Shown in pieces: positions 1 through 8,193 of a DNA stretch of 30,666 nt. The notes under the pieces were generated by a model. It saw only the letters and a program-made list of their open reading frames with translations, was not told the DNA's origin and searched no databases. Position numbers and translations under genes: made by a program. Numbering within the stretch: position 1 is the stretch's first letter; each line of letters begins with the position of its first letter. The stretch comes from Deinococcus sp. (GTDB taxonomy: Bacteria > Deinococcota > Deinococci > Deinococcales > Deinococcaceae), in the NCBI RefSeq assembly GCF_018260555.1, contig NZ_JAGLBB010000040.1, positions 1-30,666 on the forward strand. The letters are read 5' to 3'.

Positions 1-1
1 A

Positions 2-91
2 GTTTGGGCAGGCATCGTCAGCGATACCCAGACTCTACACTTTGCGCCGCACCCCACCCCCCTGCTGAGCAGTTACGTAGAAAGTTTGTAG
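2..91 (+). CDS. possible 3' end of a gene entering from the left edge
   Basis: Frame 2 is open from the first base to a TAG at 89-91 and would encode a 29-residue tail that begins VWAGIVSD and ends SSYVESL. It reads like ordinary protein sequence, but it is too short to assign to a family, and the following DNA shows no sustained coding. It could equally be chance. No function is proposed. Confidence 0.25.
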   Translation, partial: VWAGIVSDTQTLHFAPHPTPLLSSYVESL

Positions 92-1069
92 CTCGGGCCG
101 GGGCGCGTGCCGCCACCTGCCGCCCGCATGACTTCACAGTCTCCGTGCGGCAACGGCTCCGTAGCCTGCGGCCAAGAATGGGACTGTCGGCCATCGGAGA
201 GAAAGGCGTATCGACCGACGATCGTTTCTATGAACCCGCCGTTGTTCTCATATAGCCGGGTATCGCGATCTCGGTTGATCTGGCCGTCGATCTGTTCACC
301 TCTGGGCCATCCTAACGCTGGCTCCGCCGCTGTCACTGACAACCCTGCTGGCGCATCCGGCTAACCGAACGTGGGCCATAGAAAATGCGCAGGTGGTTGG
401 CGGCTGCGCCGCTTTGAGCCACTGTTGGCCACGGCAAGCCGAGGATTGAGCGCAGCGCCGGGAGATCGCGTACACGCTGTGAACCCTGCGGTCTGAACGC
501 GGGGCCGGACCCGATCTGGCGTCGCGTTCACATGGCCACGCCGTCGGATCGGCCCTGTACTCAGAGGGGTGGGGATGACTATCAGTGAGCCAGCACGCGT
601 TAGATAACACTGCGCTCATGAACGTCCTTGCTGAGGATGAGGGTGGCGTCTTGAGCGCCGTGGTAGCAGCAGGCAGGTTCACAGAAACACAATCCCTTCA
701 AGCATTGTGCAATTTGTCATCAAAAATCCAGACACACCGTTTGTGTTGGTGCCCCGGACGGTGGTCTGGTGCTTTTTTCTGCATAGAAGACGACAATCCA
801 AGCCCGATATGCATCGGAATGCGGGACGAGCCTGTAGAAGGGAAGTGATGCGTGGATATGGCTTTTGATTGAACAGCACAATCGTACACCTCCAGGTTTA
901 GATCATAAAGATATGTATATTTATTCGTCCCATTATTCATCCCCGGCATCCCGTAACCCGTTGGGATCAATGGGACAGAGTGTCAAATTATGCGCCAGAA
1001 AGGGGAAAATAGCTGACCGGTTTGCTGGGCGTCGGTCATGCCGCCGTGTTATAAACATCCGCCTTGCGG
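92..1069. other. about 1 kb without a convincing gene; AT-rich in its right half
   Basis: No frame here combines a plausible start with a ribosome binding site, codon bias like the neighbours, and recognisable protein sequence. Short open frames at 73-342 (-), 296-682 (-) and 585-848 (+) do not resemble any family I know. From about 700 the composition becomes clearly more AT-rich than the genes around it, with runs such as those near 900-935 and 1045-1060. That fits a regulatory or formerly mobile region upstream of the pyrimidine operon. It could hold decayed gene remnants, but I cannot identify one. Confidence 0.5.
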
Positions 1070-1099
1070 TTGACTCTATACAGCCTTAACCTCTACAAT
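1070..1099 (+). promoter_or_regulatory. sigma70-type promoter of the pyrimidine catabolism operon
   Basis: The -35 box TTGACT (1070-1075) is followed after 18 bp by the -10 box TACAAT (1094-1099). Transcription would start near 1105-1107, leaving a leader of about 70 nt before preT. This is one of the best consensus-like promoters in the window, and it lies in the only long gap upstream of the nine-gene run. Confidence 0.7.
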
Positions 1100-1102
1100 C
1101 AT

Positions 1103-1117
1103 AATCATTCGGTTAAA
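1103..1117 (+). promoter_or_regulatory. candidate PucR-box operator at the preT promoter
   Basis: AATCATTCGGTTAAA sits 3 bp downstream of the -10 box, across the expected transcription start. Its core CATTCGGTT is repeated exactly at the second promoter of the locus (11446-11454). The B. subtilis PucR box is, as I recall, WWWCNTTGGTTAA; this site matches it except for one extra C. A PucR-type regulator is encoded in the same operon. The role as operator is inferred. Confidence 0.45.
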
Positions 1118-1175
1118 TCTGCTCCCGAGAGGGCCGAACCGACCCCGCCCCACGTCACGCGAAGCGAGGTCAGTC

Positions 1176-2633
1176 ATGCAATCAGCTCCCAGTTCCCCCG
1201 CACACCCCATCCCGCCGCAGGAACTCCTGCCGCCCATGACCGCGCATGAGGCCGCCGTCGAGGCCAACCGCTGCCTCTATTGCTACGACGCGCCCTGCCT
1301 GCAGGCCTGTCCCACCCACATCGATATCCCCACCTTCATCCGGAAGATCGGGACCGGGAACCTGCGCGGCTCGGCCCGCACCATCCTGGAAAGCAACTTC
1401 CTGGGCGGCACCTGTGCCCGCGTGTGCCCCGTGCAGGAACTCTGCGAGGGCGCCTGCGTGCTTGGCGCGGACCACACGCCCATTCAGATCGGCCGCCTGC
1501 AACGCCACGCCGTCGATCACGTGCAGGAACGCGGGATTCAGCTGTTCACGCCCGCACCCGCCACTGGGCACCGGGTCGCCGTGGTCGGTAGCGGCCCCGC
1601 CGGGATCAGCGCCAGCGCCGAACTGGCCAGGGCCGGGCACGAGGTCACGTTGTACGAGAAACGCGAACTGGGGGGCGGCCTGAGCACCTACGGCATCATC
1701 GTCCTGCGCGAACCGGTTGAGGTGGCACTGCGCGAGGTGCAGGCCGCGCGTGACCTCGGTGTGAACGTCGTCACCGGGCATGAACTCAGTGACCGCGCGG
1801 GCCTGGACGAACTGCTGGCCGCCAATGACGCTGTGGTCCTCGCCCTTGGCCTGGGGGCCGTCCCCGCCATCGGTATTCCCGGTGAGGAGCACATCTTGGG
1901 CGGCCTGGAGGTCATCGAAGCCAGTAAGATGGACCGGCCCACCGGCGTCGGAGCGCGCGCCGTGATCATCGGAGCCGGAAACACCGCCATCGACGCTGCC
2001 ACCATCGCCGGCCGTTCCGGGGCGGACACCCTGATGGTGTACCGCCGCACCGAGCATGAAATGACCGCCTACCGGCACGAGTACGAGTTTGCCCTCCATG
2101 AAGGCATCCGCTTCAGCTTCCTGACGCAGCCCGTGGAAGTCCTACACGGCAACGGACAGGTGACGGGCCTTAGGTGCGTCCGAATGCGCCTCGGCGCGCC
2201 CGACGCCTCGGGCCGCGCCCGCCCGGAACCCGTTCCCGGCAGTGAGTTCGTCATCCCGTGCGACACGGTCATCAGCGCCATCGGGCAGGAGAAACCAGCG
2301 CTGGCCGCCGCGATGGGCCTGGACCTGGACAGCGGGTACATTCGCGTGGACGACGGGCTGCACACCAGCCTGCCGCGCGTGTATGCCGCCGGGGATTGCG
2401 TCCGCGTGCGCGGGAACGCCAGCACCGTCATGGCCGTGCAGGACGGCAAGATCGCCGCCGCCAGCATTGAGCGGGCCCTGGGCCGCACGCCCCGCGTCAC
2501 CCTGATACCCACCCCGCCCGCCGAGGTGCGCGACCACCCGCTCTACCTCGCGGCGCACGGCCCCGTTCCGAACGGTGTGGCGTCAACCGCCGGCGCGGCC
2601 CACGCGCCCGCCACGGAGGCTCACCATGGCTGA
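1176..2633 (+). CDS. preT: NAD-dependent dihydropyrimidine dehydrogenase, PreT (FAD/NADH) subunit
   Basis: PreT passes electrons from NADH through FAD and Fe-S clusters to PreA, which reduces uracil or thymine to the dihydro form in the cytoplasm. The 485-residue protein has the GltD-like layout. An N-terminal Fe-S region contains two Cys groups (C33, C36, C41, C45 and C80, C84, C90, C94). The FAD-binding GSGPAG follows at 138-143, a GGGLSTYGI stretch at about 166-174, the second nucleotide-binding GAGNTAID at 267-274, and a C-terminal AAGD motif typical of the family. It is longer than the E. coli homologue of roughly 410 residues, partly from an extended C-terminus. The ATG at 1176 has GAGGT 5 nt upstream; the internal ATG at residue 21 is a possible later start. 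Its 3' end overlaps preA by 8 nt, which fits translational coupling of two subunits. It is the first gene of the operon. Confidence 0.9.
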   Translation: MQSAPSSPAHPIPPQELLPPMTAHEAAVEANRCLYCYDAPCLQACPTHIDIPTFIRKIGTGNLRGSARTILESNFLGGTCARVCPVQELCEGACVLGADHTPIQIGRLQRHAVDHVQERGIQLFTPAPATGHRVAVVGSGPAGISASAELARAGHEVTLYEKRELGGGLSTYGIIVLREPVEVALREVQAARDLGVNVVTGHELSDRAGLDELLAANDAVVLALGLGAVPAIGIPGEEHILGGLEVIEASKMDRPTGVGARAVIIGAGNTAIDAATIAGRSGADTLMVYRRTEHEMTAYRHEYEFALHEGIRFSFLTQPVEVLHGNGQVTGLRCVRMRLGAPDASGRARPEPVPGSEFVIPCDTVISAIGQEKPALAAAMGLDLDSGYIRVDDGLHTSLPRVYAAGDCVRVRGNASTVMAVQDGKIAAASIERALGRTPRVTLIPTPPAEVRDHPLYLAAHGPVPNGVASTAGAAHAPATEAHHG

Positions 2634-4005
2634 CCTCAGCATCGATTTTGCCGGTATCCGCTCCCCCAATCCCTTCTGGCTGGCTTCGGCCCCGCCCACG
2701 AACAGCGGCGCGCAGATTCACCGCGCCTTCGAGTACGGCTGGGGCGGCGCCGTCTGGAAGACCATCGGCGCGCCCGTCCTGAACATCAGCAACCGCTATG
2801 GCAGCCTGAGCATCGGCGGGCAGCGCATGCTGGCCATCAACAACGTCGAATTGATCAGCGACCGCCCCCTGGACGTGAACCTCCGTGAGATCGCCGAAAT
2901 CAAACGCCTGTGGCCTGACCGCGCCGTGATCGTGTCCGCTATGGTGGACGCCGACCCACAGGCCTGGAAAGACATCGTCATGATGATCGAGGACACCGGC
3001 GCGGACGGCATCGAGCTGAACTACGGCTGCCCGCAGGGCATGAGCGAACGCGGCATGGGCGCCGCTGTCGGACAGGTGCCCGAGATGTGCCAGCTGAACA
3101 CCCACTGGGTCACCAGCGTCACCCGCCTGCCCGTCATCGTGAAACTCACGCCGAACATCACGCACATCGTGGACCCGGCCCACGCTGCCCTCGCCGGGGG
3201 AGCGCACGCCCTGAGCCTCATCAACACCATCAACTCCGTGACCCAGGTGGACCTCGACACGCTGCTGATCACGCCCAGCATCGGCGGGCGCGGCACTCAC
3301 GGCGGGTACGCTGGTCCGGCCGTCAAGCCGATTGCGCTGAACATGCTGACCGAACTCATGACCGATGACGGCGTGCTGCGCAGCGGCGTACCCATCAGCG
3401 GCATGGGCGGCATCGCCACCTGGCGCGACGCCGCCGAATTCCTGCTGCTGGGCGCCAGCAGCCTGCAGGTCTGCACGGCCGCCATGCAGCACGGCTACCG
3501 CATCATCGAGGACCTGACCGACGGCCTGAGCAACTGGATGGACGACCACGGCTTTCAGACCATCGCCGACGTGACCGGCCGCAGCCTCCCGCAGATGAGC
3601 ACCTTTGGCGGCCTGGACCTGTCCCATCAGTCCGTCGCGCGCATCGATCAGGACAAATGCATCGGATGCGACCTCTGCTACGCCGCCTGCAACGACACCG
3701 CCCACCAGTGCATCGACCTCGTCAGTCCCGGCGGCGTCACCGTTGACCCCGGCTACGACATGAGAACCAACGGCCGGCAGGTCGCCGACACCCGCCCGCG
3801 CCCCGTCGTCCGCGAAAGCGACTGCGTCGGCTGCGCCCTGTGCGCCAATGTCTGCCCCGTTGACGGCTGCATCACCATGGTCACCGTCCCCAGCGGCCGA
3901 GAGAGCGTCACCTGGGACGAACTGACCGCCCAGCGCCCCGAAATCGCGCAGAGCTGGGCCGCCATGCAGGCCTACCGAGAAGAGGTTGGCATCGAGATCC
4001 ACTGA
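2626..4005 (+). CDS. preA: NAD-dependent dihydropyrimidine dehydrogenase, PreA catalytic subunit
   Basis: PreA binds FMN and reduces uracil/thymine, the first and committed step of reductive pyrimidine breakdown. The 459 residues comprise a dihydroorotate-dehydrogenase-like barrel (about 1-320; NYGCPQGMSERGMG at 133-145, KLTPNI at 173-178, SGMGGI at 258-263) and a C-terminal ferredoxin domain with two CxxCxxCxxxC groups (C345/348/351/355 and C400/403/406/410). The start at 2626 is chosen because GGAGG lies 6 nt upstream and the protein then begins MADLSIDF, as homologues do; an earlier ATG at 2575 only reads through preT. In the loop that holds the catalytic Cys of mammalian DPD (LACGQDPE) this protein has AAVGQVPE, so Val148 stands at that position. 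I believe other bacterial PreA/PydA proteins share this. Confidence 0.92.
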   Translation: MADLSIDFAGIRSPNPFWLASAPPTNSGAQIHRAFEYGWGGAVWKTIGAPVLNISNRYGSLSIGGQRMLAINNVELISDRPLDVNLREIAEIKRLWPDRAVIVSAMVDADPQAWKDIVMMIEDTGADGIELNYGCPQGMSERGMGAAVGQVPEMCQLNTHWVTSVTRLPVIVKLTPNITHIVDPAHAALAGGAHALSLINTINSVTQVDLDTLLITPSIGGRGTHGGYAGPAVKPIALNMLTELMTDDGVLRSGVPISGMGGIATWRDAAEFLLLGASSLQVCTAAMQHGYRIIEDLTDGLSNWMDDHGFQTIADVTGRSLPQMSTFGGLDLSHQSVARIDQDKCIGCDLCYAACNDTAHQCIDLVSPGGVTVDPGYDMRTNGRQVADTRPRPVVRESDCVGCALCANVCPVDGCITMVTVPSGRESVTWDELTAQRPEIAQSWAAMQAYREEVGIEIH

Positions 4006-4066
4006 CCGGAATCACGGACCACCGCCCGCTGGCCCTCACTTCCGCGTTTCCTGCGAGGTTTCACAC

Positions 4067-5431
4067 ATGACCCTACTGATTCAACACGGCGAGATTGTCA
4101 CGGACGGGAAGCGCTTCAGGGCGGACGTGCTGGTGGAAGGGGAGACCATCGCGCAGATCGGGGAGAACCTCCCGGTGCCCGAGGGCGCGACTGTGATCGA
4201 CGCGAGCGGGAAGTTCGTGTTTCCCGGTTTCATCGATCCGCACGTGCACATCCACCTGCCGTTCATGGGCACGTTCGCGAAGGACACGCACGCGACCGGG
4301 TCGCAGGCGGCGCTGATCGGCGGAACGACCACGTTCATCGAGATGCTCGCCCCGGCCGGCAGTGAACACCTGATGGACGGCTGGCGCACCTGGACGGGCA
4401 TGGCGGCAGGGAACAGCGCGTGCGATTACACCTTCCATATCGGCGTGACCCGCTGGGACGCCGAAACGGAGGCGACGCTGCGGGAACTGGTGGGGGAGGG
4501 CATGCGGTCTTTCAAGGTGTTCCTGGCGTACAAGGGCGCGTTCGGAATCGACGACGCCGCGCTGTACGGGGTGTGCCGGCTGGCGGCGGAACTGGGCGTG
4601 GTCGTCACGGCCCACTGCGAGAACGCCGATCTCGTGTCGGAACTGCAACAGAAGCTGATTGCGGAGGGGAAGACCGGCCCGGAGTGGCACGAGCCGAGCC
4701 GCCCTGAGAGCGTGGAGGCGGAGGGCACCGCGCATTTTGCGACGTTCGTGGAGATGACGGGCGCGCACGGGTATGTGGTGCACCTGAGTAACGCCCGGGC
4801 ACTTGCGGCGGCGCTGGACGCCCGATCGCGCGGCGTGAACCTGGATGTGGAGGTGGTGATTCCGCACCTGACGCTGGATAAGACCTACGCGGAGCGGCCC
4901 GGCGTGGAGGGCGCGAAGTACGTCATGTCCCCGCCACTGCGCGATAAAGGCAATCAGCCCCCGCTATGGGCGGCGCTGGAACGCGGGGACGTTGCCACGG
5001 TCGGCACGGACCACTGCCCGTTCGACGTGGCACAGAAGCACATGGGCGACGGGAATTTCACGCTCATCCCGAACGGCATTCCAGCCCTGGAGGACCGCGT
5101 GAACGTCCTGTACACGCAGGGCGTGAGCCGCGGAAACTTAAGTGTGGAGCGTTTCGTGGACGCCGCCAGCACCCGCGCCGCGCAGATTTTCGGGCTGTAC
5201 CCCCGCAAGGGCACCGTCAGCGTGGGCAGTGACGCCGACCTGGTGATCTACGACCCAGCGTACCGGGGCACCGTCAGCGCGCAGACCAGCCACATGAACA
5301 CCGACTACAGCGGCTTTGAAGGCTGGGAGATCGACGGGCGGCCCGAGATCGTCACGGTTCGCGGTCAGGTGGCCGTGCGGGGCGGTGAGTTCGTGGGCGA
5401 CCCGGCGCGTGGGCAGCTGCTCAGGCGCTAA
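4067..5431 (+). CDS. hydA: dihydropyrimidinase (D-hydantoinase family)
   Basis: This enzyme hydrolyses the ring of dihydrouracil or dihydrothymine to N-carbamoyl-beta-alanine or its methyl analogue, the second step of the pathway. The 454-residue length is normal for the family. All binuclear zinc residues are present and fall at the textbook hydantoinase positions or within one residue: H59 and H61 (PHVH), the carboxylated lysine K150 (SFKVF), H183 (TAHCE), H239 (VVHLS) and D315 (GTDHCPF), with the catalytic Tyr at Y155. The ATG at 4067 follows GAGG by 8 nt; an upstream in-frame ATG at 3986 overlaps preA and is less likely. It lies 61 nt after preA and 44 nt before the transporter, so it is probably co-transcribed with both. 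Confidence 0.93.
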   Translation: MTLLIQHGEIVTDGKRFRADVLVEGETIAQIGENLPVPEGATVIDASGKFVFPGFIDPHVHIHLPFMGTFAKDTHATGSQAALIGGTTTFIEMLAPAGSEHLMDGWRTWTGMAAGNSACDYTFHIGVTRWDAETEATLRELVGEGMRSFKVFLAYKGAFGIDDAALYGVCRLAAELGVVVTAHCENADLVSELQQKLIAEGKTGPEWHEPSRPESVEAEGTAHFATFVEMTGAHGYVVHLSNARALAAALDARSRGVNLDVEVVIPHLTLDKTYAERPGVEGAKYVMSPPLRDKGNQPPLWAALERGDVATVGTDHCPFDVAQKHMGDGNFTLIPNGIPALEDRVNVLYTQGVSRGNLSVERFVDAASTRAAQIFGLYPRKGTVSVGSDADLVIYDPAYRGTVSAQTSHMNTDYSGFEGWEIDGRPEIVTVRGQVAVRGGEFVGDPARGQLLRR

Positions 5432-5475
5432 GTGATGAGGCGCCGTCCGCACATACAGACGACGGAGGAGGAATC

Positions 5476-6294
5476 GTGACGCACGCAAGCGCCAGCCCCG
5501 GCCTGCCGACCAGTCCGCCACAGAACGGGCCGCCCATCGTGTCCATCCGCGACCTGCAGAAGGTGTTCCCGGTGCCCGGCGGGCAGACGGTGGCCCTGCA
5601 GGACGCGAACCTCAGCATTCAGCGGGGCGAGTTCATCAGCCTGATCGGCCCGAGCGGCTGCGGCAAAACAACCCTGCTGCGCCTGATGGCGGACCTGGAA
5701 CAGCCGACCGCCGGTGAACTGCTGATCGCGGGCCGCACCGCCGACCAGGCCCGCCGGGAGCGGCAGTACGGGTACGTGTTCCAGGCACCGGCGCTCATGG
5801 AGTGGCGCACGGTCCTGAAGAACGTGCTGCTGCCACTGGACGTCATGAACGTGCCTGGCGACCGCCTGGGCCGCGCGCGAGAGATGCTGAAGCTGGTGGG
5901 CCTGGAGAAGTTCGAGCGGAACTACCCCTGGCAGCTGTCCGGCGGGATGCAGCAGCGCGTGAGCATCGCCCGGGCGCTGGCATTCGATCCGCCGCTGCTG
6001 TTCATGGACGAACCGTTTGGAGCGCTCGACGAGATCACCCGCGAGCACCTTAACCTGGAGCTGCTGCGCCTGTGGCGCGAGACCGGTAAGACCGTCATCT
6101 TCGTCACGCATTCCATTCCGGAAGCGGTGTTCCTGAGTACGCGCGTGGTCGTCATGACCGCCCGCCCGGGCCGCATCGAGGGCATCGTGGAGATTGATCT
6201 GCCGCACCCGCGCAGCGACGACACCCGCGAGGACCCGCGTTTCTTCACGCACGCCACCGAGATCCGCGAACTGCTGAAAAAAGGTCATGCTTGA
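5476..6294 (+). CDS. ABC transporter ATP-binding protein (nitrate/sulfonate/pyrimidine type)
   Basis: This is the ATPase of the importer encoded by the next three genes and acts at the inner face of the membrane. In 272 residues it shows Walker A GPSGCGKTT (58-66), Q-loop Q103, signature LSGGMQQ (154-160), Walker B LLFMDEP (174-180) and switch His212. The sequence resembles the SsuB/TauB/ThiZ group. It starts with GTG at 5476 behind a strong GGAGGAGGA, and its 3' end overlaps the first permease gene by 8 nt. Because it sits between hydA and the carbamoyl hydrolase, the transported solute is probably a pyrimidine, dihydropyrimidine, hydantoin or ureido acid; the exact one cannot be read from the sequence. 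Confidence 0.9.
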   Translation: MTHASASPGLPTSPPQNGPPIVSIRDLQKVFPVPGGQTVALQDANLSIQRGEFISLIGPSGCGKTTLLRLMADLEQPTAGELLIAGRTADQARRERQYGYVFQAPALMEWRTVLKNVLLPLDVMNVPGDRLGRAREMLKLVGLEKFERNYPWQLSGGMQQRVSIARALAFDPPLLFMDEPFGALDEITREHLNLELLRLWRETGKTVIFVTHSIPEAVFLSTRVVVMTARPGRIEGIVEIDLPHPRSDDTREDPRFFTHATEIRELLKKGHA

Positions 6295-7189
6295 ACCGGG
6301 GCCAGCCGTGACAGCGACCCGCCCCCCGTGGCTGGCGTGGCTGGCGGGCCTGGGGCCGATGCTGATCGTCGCGCTGATCGCTGCCGCGCTGTACTGGTCG
6401 CTGATGCTGGCCGCGAACCTTGGCCCGGCCGCGCGCACCCTGGCCAGCGGCGCGGAACTCGACTGCCGGACCGCGCTGGCCTGCGCCTCGCAGTTGCGTA
6501 ACCCGGTGGTCCCTGCCCCGGCTCAGCTCGCGCAGGGGTTCGCGCGCCTGAGCACGCCGGTCACGTCGCCGCTGGCGCTGCCGTACAACGTGGGCGTCAC
6601 GGCCGGAGAGACGGTCCTGGGGCTGGTCCTGGCGACCGTGACGGGGCTGGGGCTGGCGCTGCTGCTGGTCGCCAGCCGCTCATTTGAGCGGGCCACGCTG
6701 CCGTGGCTGGTGGCGTCGCAGACGGTGCCGGTCGTGGCGATCGCACCCATGCTGGCGGTGCTGCTGGGGCAGTACGGCGTGCAGGGGTTCTTGCCCAAGG
6801 CGATCATTGCGGCCTACATCGCGTTCTTTCCCATCGCGATTGGCATGAGCCGGGGCCTGCGCAGCGCCGACCCGCTGCACCTGGACCTGATGCGCACCTA
6901 CCATGCCAGCGGCGCGCAGACCTTCGGGCTGCTGCGCTTTCCGGTCAGCCTCCCTTACCTGTTCACGGCGTTGAAGGTGTCGGTCACGGCGGCGCTGGTG
7001 GGCAGCATCGTCGCCGAGATCAGCACCATTTCGTTTTCTGGGCTGGGCAAGATGCTCGCCGAGAACTCGCGCGCCAGTGACACGGTCGCCCTGTGGGTGA
7101 TCATGGGGTACGGCGCGCTGCTGGGCGTCACGCTGGTCGCGCTCGTGAACGCGCTGGAAAGGTGGGTGACCCCGTGGAGCAGACGGTGA
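6287..7189 (+). CDS. ABC transporter permease, first of two
   Basis: A 300-residue BPD_transp_1-type inner-membrane protein. A hydrophobic N-terminal segment (about 22-45) is followed by a likely external loop with two Cys residues (C60, C66), then a typical five-helix permease core from about residue 100. The coupling (EAA) loop lies around 204-222 (RTYHASGAQTFGLLRFPVS). ATG at 6287 overlaps the ATPase gene; a GTG at 6308 is an alternative start. It overlaps the second permease by 16 nt. The two permeases differ in sequence and N-terminal organisation, so the channel is probably a heterodimer. Confidence 0.85.
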   Translation: MLEPGPAVTATRPPWLAWLAGLGPMLIVALIAAALYWSLMLAANLGPAARTLASGAELDCRTALACASQLRNPVVPAPAQLAQGFARLSTPVTSPLALPYNVGVTAGETVLGLVLATVTGLGLALLLVASRSFERATLPWLVASQTVPVVAIAPMLAVLLGQYGVQGFLPKAIIAAYIAFFPIAIGMSRGLRSADPLHLDLMRTYHASGAQTFGLLRFPVSLPYLFTALKVSVTAALVGSIVAEISTISFSGLGKMLAENSRASDTVALWVIMGYGALLGVTLVALVNALERWVTPWSRR

Positions 7190-8145
7190 CTCCTTCCCGC
7201 ACGGTGGCCGCCCGGCCCGGCGCGGCTTTGCCGACTGCCGCTGCGCTGCTCGTCGGCGTGGGGGGCCTGCTGCTGGTGTGCCTGATCCTCCCCGTTCCCG
7301 GCGAGGGCGCGGCCCCGGAAGCGCGGGCGTGGCTGGCGGGCATTCTGGCGCTGCTGGCCGTGGGGGCGCTGGGCGTGCGCGGCGCGGCGCAGGGAATGTC
7401 ACGCGCCGCGCAGGTCGCCCCGGCCCTCCTGACTGGCCTGCTGGCCGTCCTGACTGCCGAGGGCCTGCTGCGCGCCTACGCCGTGCCCGCCGGGCTGATC
7501 CCCACGCCCACCCGCGTGCTGGCGGCCCTGTGGAATGCCCGCACGGTGCTGCTTCAGGACACCTACACCACCTTTGTTCTCGAGGCCCTGCTGGGCTTCC
7601 TGGCGGGGACCGTGCTGGGGCTGGCGCTGGCGCTGCTGGTCGTGCGCTTCCGGTTCCTGGAACGCGGGCTGCTGCCGTACGCGGCGCTGTTCAGTTCCAT
7701 TCCCATCGTGGCGCTAGCCCCCGTGATCGTGAAAGCCATCGGCCTGGACTGGCCCAGCAAGACGGTCGTCGTGGCCGTCACGGTTCTGTTCCCGGTCATG
7801 GTGGGCGCGGTGCGCGGCCTGCAGAGCGCCTCGCCGCTGCACCTGGACCTGATGCACACCTACGCCGCCGCCCCCACGCGCACCTTCCTGGACGTGCGGG
7901 TTCCCACCGCGCTGCCGTTCGTGTTCGGCGCGCTGAAAGTCGCCAGCAGCCTGGCCCTGATCTCCGCCATCGTTGCCGAGTTCTTCGGTACGAACGGGCA
8001 CGGTCTGGGCTTCCGTATTCAGATCGAGGTGGGCCGATTCGGACTGGACGTCGTCTGGGCCGCCATCGTGCTAGCCAGTATGGCCGGTATTGCCTTCTTC
8101 TCGCTGGTCAGCGCCGCCGAAACGCGCCTGCTGCCGCGCCGCTAA
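7174..8145 (+). CDS. ABC transporter permease, second of two
   Basis: A 323-residue permease with two N-terminal hydrophobic segments (about 22-40 and 53-68) preceding the conserved core, and a coupling loop around 229-248 (HTYAAAPTRTFLDVRVPTALP). It shares the PLHLDLM-TY block with the first permease, showing that they are paralogues. I take the start as GTG 7174, because an earlier ATG at 7093 would encode arginine-rich read-through of the upstream gene; a GTG at 7162 is also possible. Translation is probably coupled to the first permease. Confidence 0.82.
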   Translation: MEQTVTPSRTVAARPGAALPTAAALLVGVGGLLLVCLILPVPGEGAAPEARAWLAGILALLAVGALGVRGAAQGMSRAAQVAPALLTGLLAVLTAEGLLRAYAVPAGLIPTPTRVLAALWNARTVLLQDTYTTFVLEALLGFLAGTVLGLALALLVVRFRFLERGLLPYAALFSSIPIVALAPVIVKAIGLDWPSKTVVVAVTVLFPVMVGAVRGLQSASPLHLDLMHTYAAAPTRTFLDVRVPTALPFVFGALKVASSLALISAIVAEFFGTNGHGLGFRIQIEVGRFGLDVVWAAIVLASMAGIAFFSLVSAAETRLLPRR

Positions 8146-8193
8146 GCCCACCCAGCTTCACCCGAACGCGCTCCCCACTCCCCGGAGGTTCCC

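Noticed and set aside
585..848. 87-codon plus-strand open frame in the upstream gap
   Set aside because: No Shine-Dalgarno or leaderless box at a sensible distance, no family resemblance, and codon use unlike the neighbours.
2497..4002. Long minus-strand open frame opposite preT/preA (501 codons), and a similar one at 1182-2099
   Set aside because: It mirrors the GC3-rich codons of preT/preA, has low-complexity Ala/Gly/Asp/Val composition, and lacks recognisable motifs; the + strand proteins are clear.
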